A stretch of DNA of 64,000 nucleotides from Mediannikoviicoccus sp037890055 (GTDB taxonomy: Bacteria; Bacillota; Clostridia; Tissierellales; Peptoniphilaceae). Positions 9,574 through 18,817 of the stretch are shown in pieces. The notes under the pieces were generated by a model, which saw nothing but the letters and a program-made list of their open reading frames with translations, was not told where the DNA came from and did no database searches. Numbering within the stretch: position 1 is the first letter of the stretch; each line of letters starts with the position of its first letter. Both the position numbers and the translations under genes were made by a program. The stretch is taken from NCBI GenBank assembly GCA_037890055.1, contig JBBKBD010000003.1, one strand, 5' to 3'.

Positions 9574-10053
9574 TTAAAACAAAGTCAATACATATCCATC
9601 AATCAAGGCTATAAAAAAGTACATTATAAAGGCACGTAAAAAAGAATCAATATGTTTTTTTGGGTTTTGATAAAGAGCTTTTTCAGGGATTTTAATAAAT
9701 CTTATGCGCTTCGTATTTCTCCACCATAATAAATCAATTACAATAAGGTCAAATAAGTTTAGCGACTGCCCTAAAATAAATAAGGATATGAAATTATGCT
9801 TGAAACTTCTTCCTCTAATAAATATTCCCATTATTAAAAATAGAACTAGGAATAATAAAAAGTTTGCCACAAAGGTAGCTAGTTTACTTTTTTCTTTAAA
9901 TCTCCCTCTATATTCTTCAACTTGATTAATTTTTTCCTTAATCTCATCTGGATATGACATATAATTTTTTAAGTTTTTATCATCAGTTCCCGTTCCTAAA
10001 ATACATAGTACAAAAAACATAAAACATAAAATTAAAATTTCAATCACTAGCAT
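9574..10053 (-). CDS. Small integral membrane protein
   Basis: About 159 residues from the ATG at 10053, which has AGGAAG 6 nt upstream; the longer TTG-started frame is unlikely. Hydrophobic segments lie at about 2-22, 57-77, 85-105 and 138-158. It looks like an ABC-permease-sized or DUF membrane protein, but no family is recognised. It lies 28 nt downstream of the acetyltransferase gene, probably in one transcript. Confidence 0.55.
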   Translation of the reverse strand: MLVIEILILCFMFFVLCILGTGTDDKNLKNYMSYPDEIKEKINQVEEYRGRFKEKSKLATFVANFLLFLVLFLIMGIFIRGRSFKHNFISLFILGQSLNLFDLIVIDLLWWRNTKRIRFIKIPEKALYQNPKKHIDSFLRAFIMYFFIALIDGYVLTLF

Positions 10054-10081
10054 ACATATCTTCCTTTTTTGTTTTTTAAAT

Positions 10082-10609
10082 TTATATCTCCAGTGCCTTT
10101 TCAATTAAAACTAAATTAACATCTTCCAGGCCATTAAACACACATGGAACAATTCCGATTTCCTTATATCCCATTTTTTTATACATCCCTCTGGCATTAA
10201 CATTCTTTTCATTTGTATCTAAACGAAGGTACTTGCATCCATTATCTTTTGCATACTCTTCATAAAATTTTACAAAGCTCTTTCCAAGTCCCTTTCGTTT
10301 TTTCTCTGGGTCAATTACAAGGGTGTGAAGTACCATTATTTCGTCTGGTTCTGCGTCATATTGCCATTTTGCTTTTGCATACACATCCACTTGTTCCTTG
10401 TTGATTATTCCACTACCAAAAATAACCCCATCTTCTTCCATTACAAAGAGGTCCTGTCTAAGAATAGCATCTTCCGCAGTTTTTCTTTTTGGATAAATAT
10501 CTCTTTTCCATCCAATAACAACTTCGCCTTTTTCTTCTGCTGTATGTATCTTGTCATAAATTGAAACCACCGCTTCAATATCTTTTGAAACTGCTTTTCT
10601 TATAATCAC
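10082..10609 (-). CDS. GNAT-family N-acetyltransferase
   Basis: 175 residues, GTG start at 10609 with GGAGGG 5 nt upstream. The acetyl-CoA loop is in KKRKGLGKSFVKFYEEYAK, followed by YLRLDTNEKNVNARGMYKKMGY, the usual C-terminal GNAT signature. Substrate unknown. Confidence 0.85.
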   Translation of the reverse strand: MIIRKAVSKDIEAVVSIYDKIHTAEEKGEVVIGWKRDIYPKRKTAEDAILRQDLFVMEEDGVIFGSGIINKEQVDVYAKAKWQYDAEPDEIMVLHTLVIDPEKKRKGLGKSFVKFYEEYAKDNGCKYLRLDTNEKNVNARGMYKKMGYKEIGIVPCVFNGLEDVNLVLIEKALEI

Positions 10610-10690
10610 ATTAGCCCTCCACTTTTTAATAATTATATCAAATTGTGCTTTTTATTAGTATTGAATTGCAGAGTTGGTAACACGAAAATC

Positions 10691-10747
10691 TTGACTTTTC
10701 CTATAAAAGAATTATAATTTAGTTAGAAAGTATGAATTTCTAACTAA
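10691..10747 (+). promoter_or_regulatory. Promoter and palindromic operator of the toxin-antitoxin pair
   Basis: TTGACT (10691) and TATAAT (10713) are 16 nt apart. Directly after the -10 comes a perfect 11-bp inverted repeat, TTAGTTAGAAA / TTTCTAACTAA, with a 7-nt centre (10719-10747), running into the AAGGAGG ribosome site. It is probably the autoregulatory operator bound by the AbrB-type antitoxin. Confidence 0.8.
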
Positions 10748-10757
10748 GGAGGTTATT

Positions 10758-11015
10758 ATGTTAGTTGAATTAAAAGCTAAATCACAGGTTACTATTCCAA
10801 AGGATATTGTAAATGCAATGGAACTTAATCAAGGCGATCAGTTTGAAGTAATAGAAGAAGATGGAAAAATAATTCTTGTTCCTGTAGCAATTTATCCTGA
10901 GCATATAATAAAAAATTTAAAATCTGAAGTAAACGAAATAAAAAAATCAATTGAAAAGGGCGACCAACCTACCTTTGACTCCATAGATTCCCTTTTTGAG
11001 GAGTTGGATAAATAG
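10758..11015 (+). CDS. AbrB/SpoVT-type antitoxin
   Basis: 85 residues. The first ~45 form a swapped-hairpin AbrB DNA-binding domain (KAKSQVTIPKDIVNAMEL...GDQFEVIEEDGKIILVP). The C-terminal ~35 residues are charged and would wrap the toxin. It overlaps the RelE-type gene by 1 nt. Expected to repress its own promoter through the palindrome. Confidence 0.85.
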   Translation: MLVELKAKSQVTIPKDIVNAMELNQGDQFEVIEEDGKIILVPVAIYPEHIIKNLKSEVNEIKKSIEKGDQPTFDSIDSLFEELDK

Positions 11016-11281
11016 TGTCTTATAAAATAACATACTCTAAGGCATTTGAAAAACATTATAAGAAATTGTCTCAAAAAGAAAAACAACAAACTAAAAATAA
11101 AATTAAATATTTTATTGAAAATCCTACTCATCCTTCTTTAAGGACTAAAAAAATTCAAGGGGCTGACGGGATTTGGGAATCATCAGTAAATATGGATATA
11201 AGAATTATTTGGTTTTATGAGAATAAGGAATTAATATTTCTTTTAGACATCGGGCACCATGATATTCTAAATAAATTTTAG
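11015..11281 (+). CDS. RelE/ParE-superfamily toxin
   Basis: 88 residues, GTG start overlapping the antitoxin stop. The fold signature is clear: YSKAFEKHYKKLSQKEKQQ, then a central DIRIIWFYENKELIFLLDIGHHD. This resembles YafQ/RelE mRNA interferases and Txe-like toxins. An AbrB-type antitoxin with a RelE-type toxin is a known type II combination. Confidence 0.8.
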   Translation: MSYKITYSKAFEKHYKKLSQKEKQQTKNKIKYFIENPTHPSLRTKKIQGADGIWESSVNMDIRIIWFYENKELIFLLDIGHHDILNKF

Positions 11282-11313
11282 CTTGTCGAAGATTAATTGA
11301 TTAATATTTTATA

Positions 11314-11347
11314 TTAAAAAAACTCCGAGATTTTCTCGGAGTCTTTT
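11314..11347. terminator. Bidirectional terminator
   Basis: ACTCCGAG/CTCGGAGT stem between convergent genes, with A-run before and T-run after. Confidence 0.8.
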
Positions 11348-12248
11348 ACTCTATAAATGCATCCATTAATATTTTTCTAAACTTTTCTATGTCTATTTCG
11401 GTAATTACTTTACAGTTATAGTGACCATTTCTTTCTTTATGCAAGTCTCTGTAGCTCATTCCCCTTGTTTCGTCATTTTGTACATCTATTTTAATATACA
11501 TGTCTTCCATTTCAAAAACTTCCGGGTCGTCTAATACGATTACAGAGCATGGGTCATGAATTCCCGAGTCATTTGATAGATAGTAGTCTAGTATTCTATG
11601 TGCAAATTTTGATTTTTTATTTTCAATTGTATCTAATAGCATGATTTGCTCTCTTGTTATGTTTGCTTTTTCCGTTATATTGAGCCCTGCCATTATAATG
11701 TCTACTCCACTTTCGAAGACAATCTTTGCAGCTTCTGGATCCACATAGAAATTAAATTCGCTAAGGCTTGTTACATTGCCTGAAGTGATTGATCCACCCA
11801 TAATGCTAATTTGTTCAATTTTTTCCTTGTCTTCTGGAAAAGTTTTTAATAATAATGCAATATTTGTAAGCGGCCCCACTGCAATTATTGTAATTTTTTC
11901 TTTAGAGTTTTGAATAATCTCATGCATCATTATAACTGAGTTTTCACTTGTAAGTTCTTTAACGTCATTTGACTCAATCATATGTCTAAAGCCTGCAATG
12001 CCGTCATTACCATGAACCGTTGCAAAGAAAGGCTCTCTTACTAATGGTACCTCTTGTCCCTTTGCCATTGGAACGTCTATGTCCAAAAGTTTTGCTAGAC
12101 ACTGCATATTTCTTGTTGTATGGTCTAAAGATACATTTCCATTTACGGATGAAAGGGCAAGTAGATTTAGGTTTTTTGCCTTTTTCATTACAAATAATGC
12201 AGCTGCATCATCAACTCCTGGGTCAAAATCCAAAATACAATTAATCAT
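11346..12248 (-). CDS. Inosine/uridine-preferring nucleoside hydrolase
   Basis: 300 residues. The N-terminal Ca-binding signature is DFDPGVDDAAAL (Asp7, 9, 13, 14), and the later NFYVDPEAAKIVF and IHDPCSV motifs fit the IunH/RihA family, which hydrolyses ribonucleosides to ribose and base. It is the last gene of an ECF transporter operon and overlaps the ATPase gene by 8 nt. Imported nucleosides are therefore the likely substrate. Confidence 0.9.
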   Translation of the reverse strand: MINCILDFDPGVDDAAALFVMKKAKNLNLLALSSVNGNVSLDHTTRNMQCLAKLLDIDVPMAKGQEVPLVREPFFATVHGNDGIAGFRHMIESNDVKELTSENSVIMMHEIIQNSKEKITIIAVGPLTNIALLLKTFPEDKEKIEQISIMGGSITSGNVTSLSEFNFYVDPEAAKIVFESGVDIIMAGLNITEKANITREQIMLLDTIENKKSKFAHRILDYYLSNDSGIHDPCSVIVLDDPEVFEMEDMYIKIDVQNDETRGMSYRDLHKERNGHYNCKVITEIDIEKFRKILMDAFIE

Positions 12249-13059
12249 TTTTTCCCTCCATCTTCTTCACATAGTCCACAAAGTCATCCACTAATAACAA
12301 CTTTTCGTTTAAGTTAATGGAATTACAAAGTCTTTTTATAACCGGTGGTTGGATGTAGGCTTTTTGTAGCACTTCATCTTCATCAAAGACTTCTTTTTTA
12401 TCTCCATCCATTATTATTTCTTTGTTGGACATAACTATAACTCTGTCAAAGTTTTCTACAACAAATTCCATGTCGTGGGTTATTGTGATTATGGTTTTGT
12501 TTAAGCTATATAGATGGTCGATAACTCTTTTTAAACAGCTAATGGAGTAAGCGTCTTGTCCCGCTGTTGGTTCGTCAAATATGAACACATCGCAATTATT
12601 TGCAATTGTAATCGCAATTGTGATGAACTTTCTAGTTGAAAATGGCAAGTCGTATGGATGGTCGTCTAAAAGCTCTGAAAGCTCACATATTTCACAAGCC
12701 TTCCTTACACGTCTATCTAGTTCATCTTCTTCCACCTTTAAGGCCCTTAATGAAAATGCAACTTCATCATAAACAGTAGAGTTAAAGATTTGGTCGTTTG
12801 GGTTTTGGAACACATAGCCAACTCTTCTGGAAATTTGAGCTGTGGTCATATCTTTTGTGTTTTTGCCATCTAATAGAATTTCACCAGAGCTTGGTCTTAG
12901 AAGTCCATTCATAAGTTTAGCAAAAGTGGATTTCCCAGCACCATTTTGTCCAACAATAGCAACTTTTTCTCCAGAATCTATAGTCAAGCTCAAATCATTT
13001 ATGGCCTTGAATCCATTTGGATAGCTAAAATTAATATTTTTAAATTCTAATTTGCCCAT
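12241..13059 (-). CDS. ECF transporter ATPase (EcfA)
   Basis: 272 residues. Walker A GQNGAGKST, Q-loop FQNPNDQIF, Walker B VFIFDEPTAG and the H-loop THD are present. The signature region reads LPFSTRKFITIA rather than LSGGQ, so this subunit looks degenerate at one composite site. It pairs with the ATPase encoded upstream, which has an intact LSGGQ. Confidence 0.85.
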   Translation of the reverse strand: MGKLEFKNINFSYPNGFKAINDLSLTIDSGEKVAIVGQNGAGKSTFAKLMNGLLRPSSGEILLDGKNTKDMTTAQISRRVGYVFQNPNDQIFNSTVYDEVAFSLRALKVEEDELDRRVRKACEICELSELLDDHPYDLPFSTRKFITIAITIANNCDVFIFDEPTAGQDAYSISCLKRVIDHLYSLNKTIITITHDMEFVVENFDRVIVMSNKEIIMDGDKKEVFDEDEVLQKAYIQPPVIKRLCNSINLNEKLLLVDDFVDYVKKMEGKND

Positions 13060-13895
13060 TAATTGTCCTCCAATTCTCTTTTACATTCCTCTAAGGTAAT
13101 AGGAATATTTTTGAAAAATCCAGCTTTTTCTTCGTTTAAACTGTATGCGAGCTTGGAAACTATTGGCATGGATACATTATGATGTTCAATTTTTTCATTT
13201 GATAAAACTTCGTGAGTCTCTCCGTCAAATACAATTTCACCTTCATCCATTACAATAACTCTATCTGCATATTCTGCTATTAAGTCGATTTTGTGTTCAA
13301 CTAGAATTATAGTTTTTTGTTCTGATTTTAGAAGTTTTAAAATGTCGAATATCTCTTCCGTTCCCAGTGGGTCAAGCTGACTTGTAGGTTCGTCAAATAT
13401 TAAAATCTTTGGATTCATAACGATAATTGACGCTATTGCAACCCTTTGTGACTGTCCACCAGATAGCTCAAGAGGATTTTTGTCTTGAAGGTCTTCAATC
13501 TTTAGTAATTGGATAACATCTTTTACCCTTCTTTTCATCTCTTCTCTTTCAATGCCTAAGTTCTCCAAGCCATAGGCTATCTCTTCAAAAACAGTCTTTT
13601 TAATCCCAGAAATTTGACTAAATGGATTTTGGAATACAAAGCCAACTAGCTCTGCCATCTCACCACGTTCAATATGATTTATATTTTTTGAGTCGATTAA
13701 AATATCTCCCGAGATTTCTCCTTGGATAAAGTCTGGAATTATTCCTCTGATGATGTTACACAAAGTGGTCTTTCCAGCTCCATTTTTTCCAATAACTCCA
13801 ATAAACTCTCCTTCTCTAACATGAAGGTTCAAATCCTTTAGAGTTTTTTCTTCTTGAAGTTCGTATTTAAATGAAATATTTTTAAGTTCTATCAT
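13059..13895 (-). CDS. ECF transporter ATPase (EcfA')
   Basis: 278 residues. Walker A GKNGAGKTT, Q-loop FQNPFSQIS, signature LSGGQSQRVAIA and Walker B ILIFDEPTSQLD are all intact. It forms the second ATPase of the ECF energizing module. It shares one base with both neighbours in a fully packed operon. Confidence 0.9.
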   Translation of the reverse strand: MIELKNISFKYELQEEKTLKDLNLHVREGEFIGVIGKNGAGKTTLCNIIRGIIPDFIQGEISGDILIDSKNINHIERGEMAELVGFVFQNPFSQISGIKKTVFEEIAYGLENLGIEREEMKRRVKDVIQLLKIEDLQDKNPLELSGGQSQRVAIASIIVMNPKILIFDEPTSQLDPLGTEEIFDILKLLKSEQKTIILVEHKIDLIAEYADRVIVMDEGEIVFDGETHEVLSNEKIEHHNVSMPIVSKLAYSLNEEKAGFFKNIPITLEECKRELEDN

Positions 13896-14626
13896 TATTT
13901 AAACCTCCACACCAATGCAATCGCAACTAATGCTATATACACATAAAAAATAATTCTGTCTGCTGTGGTCTTTTTTATTTCTTTCAAGCAAGTCTTTTCA
14001 TTATCCGAAGAAAATCCACGTGCTTCTAATGTAATAGTCTTTTCATCAATTTCAGAAAGTGAAGATATAATAAGTGGTCCAAGTGATGGGAAGAAGGCCT
14101 TTGCCCTGTTTTTTAGTGAACCTTTTGTTTCAATTCCTCTGGCCTCTTGAGCCTTCATGATTTTTGAACTCTTTTCTATCATTTCAGGAATCATTGTCAT
14201 TGTAGCCATTATTACATAACTAGTTACATGGCTAACTCTCTTTTCTTGAAGTGACAGCATTAAATCTTCAATGTCTGTTGTTTCAAAAAATAACAAGAAC
14301 AATGTTATAAGTGTCAAAATAAATTTGGTTTGTTCAAGTCCATTTATTATTCCTAGTTTAGTAATTCTAATAAAACCAAAATCTAAATACACAAACTCTT
14401 CTGATTTGTCTATGAATAATTGGAATAAAAACATTATCAACAATACAAATAATAACGTTATGGAAAGCTTCTTAGCATATGGTTTGAACTTTTTATCCAT
14501 TAAGGCAAGTATCAAACAAAGTGGAAGCACAAATAGATACGCAAATTGCCAAGGTAAAACCAATGCAATTATGGATGTAACTATAACAATAAATAATTTT
14601 GTCGTTGGAAAAACTTTAGAAATCAT
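13895..14626 (-). CDS. ECF transporter transmembrane component (EcfT)
   Basis: 243 residues with several membrane segments and the two cytoplasmic coupling motifs typical of EcfT: AQEARGIETKG and LEARGFSSD (the A-R-G pairs). Its 3' two thirds are copied almost exactly at 17.1-17.75 kb, where a decayed version lies. It overlaps the S-component gene by 4 nt. Confidence 0.9.
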   Translation of the reverse strand: MISKVFPTTKLFIVIVTSIIALVLPWQFAYLFVLPLCLILALMDKKFKPYAKKLSITLLFVLLIMFLFQLFIDKSEEFVYLDFGFIRITKLGIINGLEQTKFILTLITLFLLFFETTDIEDLMLSLQEKRVSHVTSYVIMATMTMIPEMIEKSSKIMKAQEARGIETKGSLKNRAKAFFPSLGPLIISSLSEIDEKTITLEARGFSSDNEKTCLKEIKKTTADRIIFYVYIALVAIALVWRFK

Positions 14627-15246
14627 TTTGCACCTCTCACATATTTATTCTTCTTTTCTTTTATATACTTAGTTCCATTAGGATATCTTAAAAGATTTCT
14701 ATTAGGAATGGATCTAATTAAAAAATACACTGCGAATACAGTTAAAAACTTGTCCAATGTTTCTGTAAGAAGAGTTGAACTAATTACAGAATGCCATAGT
14801 CCCTTTCCAGTAGCAACTAAAAATGTCGTGATAGCACTTGCTCCACTGGCTCCCGTAACTCCACCAAATACAATAACTGTAATTGGAGCAGAAGTAATAA
14901 TTGCCACAAGCCAAATTATAATTGCCACAATAAATGTTTTGCCTGGTGTTTTTAACATTCCCTTCCTACCACATATTCCGCCAACTATACCAAAGGCTCC
15001 ACTTACAAATAAATATGGAAGCTGAGTTGGATTTGTAACAGATGTAACTATACTTGTTACAACACCTGTAATAAAACCTATCCAAGGTCCACATAGTACA
15101 GCCGTGAAAACAGTTCCAATCGCATCCAAATACACCGGTAGTTTTAAAGCGGCGTTTAAGTTTGCACCTACAAAATTAATTGCTATACCAAGGGGTATAA
15201 GTAAAATAACCGATAGATTATAGCTAGTTTTTGATTTTGCTTTCAT
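14623..15246 (-). CDS. ECF transporter S component, probably nucleoside-specific
   Basis: 207 residues, about six membrane segments, with an N-terminal AINFVGANLNAALKLPVYLD resembling ECF substrate-binding subunits. Start ATG at 15246 has GGAGGG upstream. The substrate is inferred from the nucleoside hydrolase at the end of the operon. It is the first gene of the operon (S-T-A'-A-hydrolase). Confidence 0.8.
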   Translation of the reverse strand: MKAKSKTSYNLSVILLIPLGIAINFVGANLNAALKLPVYLDAIGTVFTAVLCGPWIGFITGVVTSIVTSVTNPTQLPYLFVSGAFGIVGGICGRKGMLKTPGKTFIVAIIIWLVAIITSAPITVIVFGGVTGASGASAITTFLVATGKGLWHSVISSTLLTETLDKFLTVFAVYFLIRSIPNRNLLRYPNGTKYIKEKKNKYVRGAK

Positions 15247-15348
15247 AATTCCCTCCTAAACTTTTTATGCAAAAAATATTCCAATTTAATCTTATCATAA
15301 TTTAAGTGATTATGATATCGTTTTTTTCAATTAATAAATTTTAAACAA

Positions 15349-15380
15349 AAAGCTGTTGAAGACTTTCATCCTCAACAGCT
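15349..15380. terminator. Hairpin between the ECF operon and a YkvI relic
   Basis: AAGCTGTTGA...TCAACAGCTT with a T-run on the minus strand. It would terminate transcripts entering from the relic. Close relatives lie at 17970-18010 and 18818-18848. Confidence 0.6.
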
Positions 15381-15630
15381 TATTCATTATAATTTATTTT
15401 CTTTTCTTTTTTCTTTTCCGCCTCATGCTCTTCTTGCACTTCTTCAACTGCTTTTTTTATCTTTTCATTTTCGATAATTGAAGATTCAGCAAACTTTTCT
15501 ATATTTGACCTAAAAGTCCTATTTCTCCAAAGGGAATAAAATATTGCATAGCCTCTTGCCCGCTGGAAAGACTAGCTCCAATTAGTACCCCCACATAGGC
15601 AAAGGTTATGCTAAAGCTTTTCTTATTCAT
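15380..15630 (-). pseudogene. Internal-deletion scar of a YkvI-like membrane protein, copy 1
   Basis: The first 43 codons (MNKKSFSITFAYVGVLIGAS...) match the start of YkvI-type transporter-fold proteins. They then meet, out of frame, a lysine/glutamate-rich tail (NIEKFAESSIIENEKIKKAV). The whole membrane core is missing. The ATG at 15630 keeps a good AGGAGA site. The same junction occurs at 18859-19117, so the deletion came before the duplication. Confidence 0.75.
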
Positions 15631-15873
15631 AAGATCTCCTTTATTTATATATTTTATGAAGGCTATTACATAATACCATAATTTTTTGTTTTTATAGAGG
15701 ATGATAAGGTTTTTTAATTTGTTTAAATATATAAAGCGCTGTCTTCATTAACCTTGTGCTTAAATTTAAATACTTTTGAAGCAGATTTCTTTTATATTTT
15801 TCCCAATCAAAAAGCACCTACAATTATAGATGCTTTAAACATTCTCGCTAATAAAATAATTCACCTCATAATT
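15631..15873. other. Intergenic, no gene seen
   Basis: AT-rich; the first ~120 bases repeat the sequence upstream of the second YkvI relic (19118-19230). No ORF or clear hairpin. Confidence 0.5.
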
Positions 15874-16926
15874 TTATCTCTTAAATTTTTTGTTAATGTC
15901 GTGAAGTATATCTGAAAACTCTTGAGATTTTGATATCATAAGTGCATGTGTGGTATTATTCATTATATATAATTCTTTTTGTGGTGCTATAACCTTATTA
16001 AAGTAATCTTCTGCTAATTTGTAATTAACCTGATAATCCATATCACCATTAATATTGATATATGGGACCTGATACTCGTACTTTCCCTTTAATGAAAAAT
16101 CCTTTAATTCATCAGACTTAAAGAAATCTAAATACACTTGTTTATCTCTGGAAGCTATAGAGAACCAGTCTCTAATTGAATAATTTGGATTAAACAAAAT
16201 TGTCGTAATCGGACAATAGTCAAATCCGTCCTTCATTATTCCATATCCATATTTATTTAAAATCTCATTCTTTGCTTCTATTGATTCCACTGTAATCTTC
16301 TCAGAGTTTATTTTTTCTATGAGTTTCATAGTTTCTTCATTACCCTTTGCCCATTTGATTGCTTCTGATTTAAAAGCTTCTTCGTTTTCTACAATATCAA
16401 CAAGCTGACCACATCCAATAAATAAATCATAATACTTAGGATATTCTAAAACAAGATTAGCACCATAAATTGAGCCCCAAGAATGTCCCAGTATACTTAT
16501 TTTATCAACTCCCATATGGGATATTATAAACTCCGTAATTTCTTTCCCATCTTCCAACAACATTTCTTTCGTAAGCTCTATTTGGTCTTGCGCTTTATTA
16601 TAACTTTTACCACAATTTCTCTGATCCCATGTTACAACCGTATAGATGTCTGACCATTTACGAGTAAAAGCATAATCTATTTCGCTGGTTGATGAACCTG
16701 GTCCACCATGTAAATAGAGAAGGACTGGGTTGTTTTTATTTTTGCCATAAATATTTATCCACTGCTTGCTGCCATTAATATCAATATACATAGATTCATT
16801 AATTCCATCTTTAGGGGTTCGATTGTTCCAAAGACTTCCACCTAAGTGTAGGCAAAAAACAAGTAGAATAAGACCTAGCAATATTTTTGAAATAATTTGT
16901 AGTATTTTAATTATTTTTCTTTTCAT
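15874..16926 (-). CDS. Membrane-anchored alpha/beta hydrolase, proline iminopeptidase-like
   Basis: 350 residues. One N-terminal membrane segment (~8-30) should anchor it facing outward. HGGPGSS (from His73) is the oxyanion motif of S33-type peptidases, GHSWGS holds the nucleophile Ser149, the acid lies in INGDMDYQ and the His in NTTHALM. It sits between two copies of the duplicated ECF/YkvI region, so it came with, or was trapped by, that rearrangement. Substrate unknown. Confidence 0.8.
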   Translation of the reverse strand: MKRKIIKILQIISKILLGLILLVFCLHLGGSLWNNRTPKDGINESMYIDINGSKQWINIYGKNKNNPVLLYLHGGPGSSTSEIDYAFTRKWSDIYTVVTWDQRNCGKSYNKAQDQIELTKEMLLEDGKEITEFIISHMGVDKISILGHSWGSIYGANLVLEYPKYYDLFIGCGQLVDIVENEEAFKSEAIKWAKGNEETMKLIEKINSEKITVESIEAKNEILNKYGYGIMKDGFDYCPITTILFNPNYSIRDWFSIASRDKQVYLDFFKSDELKDFSLKGKYEYQVPYININGDMDYQVNYKLAEDYFNKVIAPQKELYIMNNTTHALMISKSQEFSDILHDINKKFKR

Positions 16927-16941
16927 GATGTTTTAGAATCC

Positions 16942-17757
16942 TCAAAACTTATACATTACAAAACTTAAAATCACTAAGCACTGTGTTATGGCAAAAAGAC
17001 TGGTAATAAAGTTTGAAAACTGTGTCTCAACAACTCCATCTTCCTCATACCACCAATTCTCTATATCTTCTTCACTGTAGGAACTCATCCCCATGGCTCC
17101 CATAAATGACAGTGGACCTTTGAGTATTCCACGGGTATTTAGTATAAGTCCACTAGGTACTTCCTTTTTTATTTCTTTCAAGCAAGTCTTTTCATTATCC
17201 GAAGAAAATCCACGTGCTTCTAATGTAATAGTCTTTTCATCAATTTCAGAAAGTGAAGATATAATAAGTGGTCCAAGGGATGGGAAGAAGGCCTTTGCCC
17301 TGTTCTTAATTGAATCCTTTGTTTCAATTCCTCTGGCCTCTTGTGCCTGGATGATTTTTGAACTTTTTTCTATCATTTCAGAAATCATAGTCATCGCAGC
17401 CATGATTATATAGCTAGTTACATGGCTAACTTTCTTTTCTTGAAGTGACAGCATTAAATCTTCAATATTTGTAGTTTCAAAGAATAACAAGAACAGTGAT
17501 ATAAGTGTCAAAATAAATTTAGTTTGTTCAAGTCCATTTATTATTCCTAGTTTAGTAACTCTAATAAATCCAAGGTCTAAATATACAAACCCTTCTGATT
17601 TGTCTATGAATAATTGGAATAAAAACATTATCAATAACACAAAAAATAGCGTAATCGAAAGCTTCTTAGCATATGGTTTGAATTTTTTGTCAATGCAAGA
17701 AAGTATCAAACATAATGGAGGCACAAATAGATACGCAAATTGCCATGGTAATACCAA
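16942..17757 (-). pseudogene. Decayed second EcfT, fused to an unrelated C-terminus
   Basis: Residues 1 to ~198 are nearly identical to the EcfT at 13895-14626 up to CLKEIKK. After that the sequence changes to an unrelated ~70-residue tail (GMSSYSEEDIENWWYEEDG, then a membrane segment). The N-terminal ~28 codons of EcfT are lost by a deletion that joins it to the S-component gene start. No ATPase genes accompany it, so it is probably non-functional or repurposed. Confidence 0.7.
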
Positions 17758-17790
17758 TGCAATTATGGATGTAACTATTACAATAAATAA

Positions 17791-17876
17791 TTTTGCACCT
17801 ACAAAATTAATCGCTATACCAAGGGTATTAACAAAATAACCGATAAATTATAGCTAGTTTTTGATTTTGCTTTCAT
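17791..17876 (-). pseudogene. Stump of the duplicated S-component gene
   Basis: The first ~20 codons (MKAKSKTSYNLSVILLIPL) match the S component at 15246, then hit a TAG through a small indel. About 560 bases of the original are missing. The junction at TTTTG (17791-17795) matches TTTTG/GTTTG at both original ends, a microhomology deletion. Confidence 0.75.
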
Positions 17877-17969
17877 AATTACCTCCTAAATTTTTTACGC
17901 GGAACTTCCTCCAATTTAATTTTAACATAATCCAAATAATTATGATATCGTTTTTATGATTAATAAATT

Positions 17970-18010
17970 TTAAACAAAAAACTGTTGAAGACTTTAATCC
18001 TCAACAGTTT
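17970..18010. terminator. Hairpin, duplicate of the one at 15349
   Basis: AAACTGTTGA...TCAACAGTTT, with T-run on the minus strand, just after the two-gene unit at 18033-18654. Confidence 0.6.
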
Positions 18011-18032
18011 ATTCATTAATATTAAATTTTTC

Positions 18033-18353
18033 CTACAAATCTTTAATATTCATTTTATCAATTTCTGCATTCATTTTCATTTTCTTTTTAATTCTACAGT
18101 AAATAAATAATAAAATGATGGTTGGAATATTACTAATAAAAAATGCTAATATTGAATTTATTAAATTTTTATTTTCTCCAATAGCTTCAAATGTACTTGC
18201 ACCCAATAGCATGAATAGAGAATAAATAAAAGATAATATAGGCAAAATCAAACCAAGCCATTTAATTTCTTTTTTTGATAAAATTATCTGTAAGTAAAGT
18301 ACTAATCCTGCTATTAATAAATATATAAAAGAAAAGCTGAAATAAAATGACAT
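18033..18353 (-). CDS. Small membrane protein
   Basis: 106 residues, three predicted membrane segments (about 7-25, 33-53, 65-87) and a charged C-terminal tail. No family recognised. It follows a DUF2089-type regulator gene by a single base; regulator/membrane-protein pairs like this are common in Firmicutes. Confidence 0.6.
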   Translation of the reverse strand: MSFYFSFSFIYLLIAGLVLYLQIILSKKEIKWLGLILPILSFIYSLFMLLGASTFEAIGENKNLINSILAFFISNIPTIILLFIYCRIKKKMKMNAEIDKMNIKDL

Positions 18354-18354
18354 T

Positions 18355-18654
18355 CTAATTTTCTCCTTTCATTTTTTTATACTCCGAAACTAATATCTTT
18401 GCCGTATCAAAATCAATCTTATCATTTACAGCCAGCTTCTTTATTAGTGATATATAAGGCTCGTTAGAATTATCTTCGTTTATTTGTATCTTCTGTATTA
18501 GCCTATCCAATCTCAACCTTACCGTTGGGTAAGTAACTTCATATTGATTTGCAATTTCTTTTAAAGATCCTGAAGCTAATATAAAATTTTTTATAAATGC
18601 CAGGTCCTCTTCATCAAGATTTGCCATCCATTCAGGAACTATTTCAATAGCCAT
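18355..18654 (-). CDS. DUF2089-type helix-turn-helix protein
   Basis: About 99 residues from the ATG at 18654, which has AGAGGGTG upstream; a longer frame starting further up lacks a site. PEWMANLDEEDLAFIKNFIL followed by ASGSLKEIANQYEVTYPTVR is the DUF2089 signature, a small DNA-binding domain. Likely controls the membrane protein encoded next to it. Confidence 0.75.
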   Translation of the reverse strand: MAIEIVPEWMANLDEEDLAFIKNFILASGSLKEIANQYEVTYPTVRLRLDRLIQKIQINEDNSNEPYISLIKKLAVNDKIDFDTAKILVSEYKKMKGEN

Positions 18655-18817
18655 TTCATCACCCTCTTTAATTATATTAAGTATAAACCTTAATTTTATT
18701 AAAGTCAACATTTATTTCTATTTTAATTTTATTTAATGATTTGTTATTTTCTTTCCATTTTTGTTTTGTAATTTATCTTTACTAATTTTGATTTCGACAA
18801 AATAACATTCCAATAAA

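Noticed and set aside
14708..15025. 105-codon plus-strand ORF
   Set aside because: Antisense shadow of the S-component gene.
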